Shown: positions 4,883 to 6,405 of the stretch, piece after piece
Layout: the number at the start of each line of letters is the position of its first letter
Numbering within the stretch: position 1 is the stretch's first letter
Source: Flavobacteriales bacterium UBA1694
Lineage (GTDB): Bacteria > Bacteroidota > Bacteroidia > Flavobacteriales > Weeksellaceae
Direction of reading: 5' to 3'
Length of the DNA: 6,405 nt
Assembly (NCBI GenBank): GCA_002319955.1
Contig: DCJS01000022.1
Location: 1,727 to 8,131, forward strand
The notes under the pieces: model-generated
The model's input: only the letters and a program-made list of their open reading frames with translations
What the model was told of the DNA's origin: nothing
Databases searched by the model: none
Position numbers and translations under genes: made by a program

Positions 4883-6079
4883 TTAGAATGCGACTTTAAG
4901 CATCAAATCACCTCGGTTACGAGAACCAATTGAGGACGTATCCAGATGCGAGTAGGCCGCCTGCAGTTTTACACTGTGGTTATAAAAGTAATGATTGAGG
5001 CCAAAACTTAAAGCCGTTTTTTCTTTTAGCACGGAGTCCTGCATGAATTTAAATTCAGGCGAACTACTCGCGTAGCGAGCCAGCAGCCCAAGTCCCCCTT
5101 GAAAGGTGTAGCTCAATTGTAAATTGTAGGCCTCTCCTAGGGCCAGGTAGGAGTAGAGCTGCTTTTGTGGTTCGAGAAGGGGCGATCCATCCGCCTGTTT
5201 AACCACAAGCTCGTTGTTAAGTGTGGTCGATTTTCCATATTCGGCGAACAAGGCAAATCCACTGTATTTTACTAAGACATCCGCGTATAGCTTTTGGTAG
5301 TTAGGGTAGGCGGGGTTTAGCTGCGAATCAAGTAGTAAAAATGCACCCTGACCATCGCCCGTCTTGTGGCTTACGCCTTTATTGTAGGAGTAGGCCGTTC
5401 CAATAAGAATTTTAGGCTTCTCTTCATGAGCCAGATCCTCAAGGGACAGGGCCTTTTGGTCTTTAAAGAATCCGAGGGGATAAAAGTCAAGACGAGCGCC
5501 GTATTTGAATCCCCCGAGCGATTCGCCCAGGTTGTTTCTTCCGTCCCCGGTGGTTAGGGCAATTTGAGGCACTAGTTTTAGCTCTTTTTTACCGAGAATT
5601 AGTTCCCCATAAAGACCAAGTTCTCGTCCGCTCGCCCCAAGTTCTGTACTTAAAAGGCCTTTGTCTTGAAAACTGACTTTCGAGGATTTAAGGAGAAGCT
5701 CCCGGTTATTTAAAGGCGTTTGTTTTTGACCCACAAAAAGGGTTAAAGCTTTGGTTGGATGGTACCCAATCCAGGCATCCAAAAAGGGATCCTTCAGGCC
5801 AAAATCCATTTGCACTTCAAAACTAAGTTTTTCCTTGACCGCTTCCCCTTTTAAGGATAAAAAAACATGGTTAAGAAGAAATTTGTCCGTGCTTTCAGCT
5901 GCCTTGGATGACTCATGCGAATAGAGCACCTGCAAGTAGCCGCCAAAGTTTAGCCGCTTTTCTTGAGGCGTGGTTTGACTCACAAGATCTATGCTTTGTA
6001 CAGCAGTCGTGTCGGTGGGGGTCTGCGAAAAAGCCAAAGAGCAAAGCACGAGGCAAAAAATAGAGAGTAGGTGTTTCAT
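4883..6079 (-). CDS. Outer-membrane porin, OprO/OprP (phosphate-selective) family
   Basis: A 398-residue outer-membrane beta-barrel of the phosphate-selective porin O/P family (Pfam PF07396 type). Residues 1-18 are a signal peptide (MKHLLSIFCLVLCSLAFS, likely cut before Gln19), followed by a short polar linker and a barrel starting at NFGGYLQVLY (44-53). Family motifs in order: FEVQMDFGLKDPFLDAWIGY (87-106), VGQKQTPLNNREL (116-128), GRELGLYGEL (151-160), TTGDGRNN (176-183) and EKPKILIGTAYSYNKG (220-235). The protein ends in Phe, the usual outer-membrane insertion signal. The frame is open upstream to 6199, but the ATG at 6079 is chosen because the signal peptide begins there. The family name implies anion or phosphate uptake, but many Bacteroidota members have unproven substrates; no phosphate-transport gene is visible beside it. 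It ends at the terminator 4832-4862. Confidence 0.88.
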   Translation of the reverse strand: MKHLLSIFCLVLCSLAFSQTPTDTTAVQSIDLVSQTTPQEKRLNFGGYLQVLYSHESSKAAESTDKFLLNHVFLSLKGEAVKEKLSFEVQMDFGLKDPFLDAWIGYHPTKALTLFVGQKQTPLNNRELLLKSSKVSFQDKGLLSTELGASGRELGLYGELILGKKELKLVPQIALTTGDGRNNLGESLGGFKYGARLDFYPLGFFKDQKALSLEDLAHEEKPKILIGTAYSYNKGVSHKTGDGQGAFLLLDSQLNPAYPNYQKLYADVLVKYSGFALFAEYGKSTTLNNELVVKQADGSPLLEPQKQLYSYLALGEAYNLQLSYTFQGGLGLLARYASSSPEFKFMQDSVLKEKTALSFGLNHYFYNHSVKLQAAYSHLDTSSIGSRNRGDLMLKVAF

Positions 6080-6301
6080 AAAGATGTTTAAATGTTTGAA
6101 AAAAGCTTTCGCCCTTTCGATTAAAGTTTTCGTGGTGTTTTTTTTATAGAGTAAATTTAGGTGATTTCTAAGGTTTAATGCGGGTTTAGAACTGGGCATT
6201 AACCTGATGTTGATCAGTGTTTTTTGGCGATTTAAGCCCTAAGGATTTGCTCTGTTTTTTGCCTGGTTTTTAAAAATAGGCCCTTCAAAAAATCACTAGT
6301 T
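6080..6301. other. Divergent intergenic region upstream of the porin
   Basis: No gene is supported. I could not find a good TAnnTTTG for the porin on the minus strand. A small inverted repeat CTGAT/ATCAG (6204-6217) is followed on the plus strand by a T run, but no plus-strand gene precedes it. Confidence 0.4.
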
Positions 6302-6316
6302 CTAGGTATTTCCTAG
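6302..6316. promoter_or_regulatory. Inverted repeat CTAGG-N5-CCTAG, possible operator
   Basis: CTAGG (6302-6306) and CCTAG (6312-6316) flank TATTT and overlap the putative -33 box TTTC (6309-6312) of the plus-strand gene at 6363. The placement fits a repressor site, but the arms are short. Confidence 0.25.
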
Positions 6317-6339
6317 CAGTTGCATGCATCTTACATTTG
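6309..6339 (+). promoter_or_regulatory. Promoter of the rightmost plus-strand gene
   Basis: TTTC (6309-6312) and TACATTTG (6332-6339) are 19 bases apart, one mismatch from the full Bacteroidota consensus. The -7 box ends 23 bases before the ATG at 6363. An 8-base palindrome TGCATGCA (6321-6328) lies in the spacer. Confidence 0.55.
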
Positions 6340-6362
6340 ATTCACCCTAAAACTAATTTCCC

Positions 6363-6405
6363 ATGAGCTCACTCCTAAGACAAGGTCGATGGATGCTTGG
6401 CGGCC
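6363..6405 (+). CDS. Start of an unidentified gene (cut by window edge)
   Basis: Fourteen codons are visible: MSSLLRQGRWMLGG. A well-formed promoter 23 bases upstream supports a real start, but the fragment is too short to assign a family. It is transcribed divergently from the porin, with 283 bases between the two starts, so the two could share regulation. A second in-frame ATG lies at 6393. Confidence 0.45.
   Translation, partial: MSSLLRQGRWMLGG

Noticed and set aside
5366..5557. Plus-strand open frame inside the porin gene
   Set aside because: It is antisense to the porin barrel region and has no supporting signals.

Overview
The window looks like a chromosomal segment of a member of the Bacteroidota, probably Flavobacteriales. 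HtpG has the sequence style of that group, including a glycine/methionine-rich loop near the C terminus. Start codons lack Shine-Dalgarno sequences, and several promoters fit the Bacteroidota pattern TTTG-N19-TAnnTTTG. The DNA is AT-rich, and long intergenic stretches separate mostly single-gene units.

Layout from left to right: the 5' end of exodeoxyribonuclease III (minus strand, cut by the window edge); a gene-poor stretch of about 730 bases that holds a compact candidate unit (palindrome-bearing promoter, 58-codon GTG-start reading frame, strong hairpin terminator, minus strand); htpG (minus) with a textbook terminator; a 600-base intergenic block with two tandem minus-strand terminators, a candidate structured small RNA or 31-residue basic peptide, and three direct repeats; an HD-domain phosphohydrolase gene (plus) with its own promoter; a 350-base intergenic block with a repeated GTGGTGTAC motif, AT-rich inverted repeats, a 31-codon reading frame and a bidirectional terminator; an OprO/OprP-type outer-membrane porin (minus); and the first codons of an unrecognised divergent gene (plus).

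The large genes do not form an obvious pathway: they are a DNA repair nuclease, a chaperone, a nucleotide phosphohydrolase and a porin. They appear to be separate housekeeping transcription units. The most interesting material lies between them. Best supported are a minus-strand RNA at about 2888-3005, whose folded stem uses a G-U wobble and which ends in a hairpin plus eight T, and the 58-codon unit at 309-609, whose promoter contains a perfect 14-bp palindrome. No CRISPR array, tRNA, rRNA, transposase or defence system was seen.
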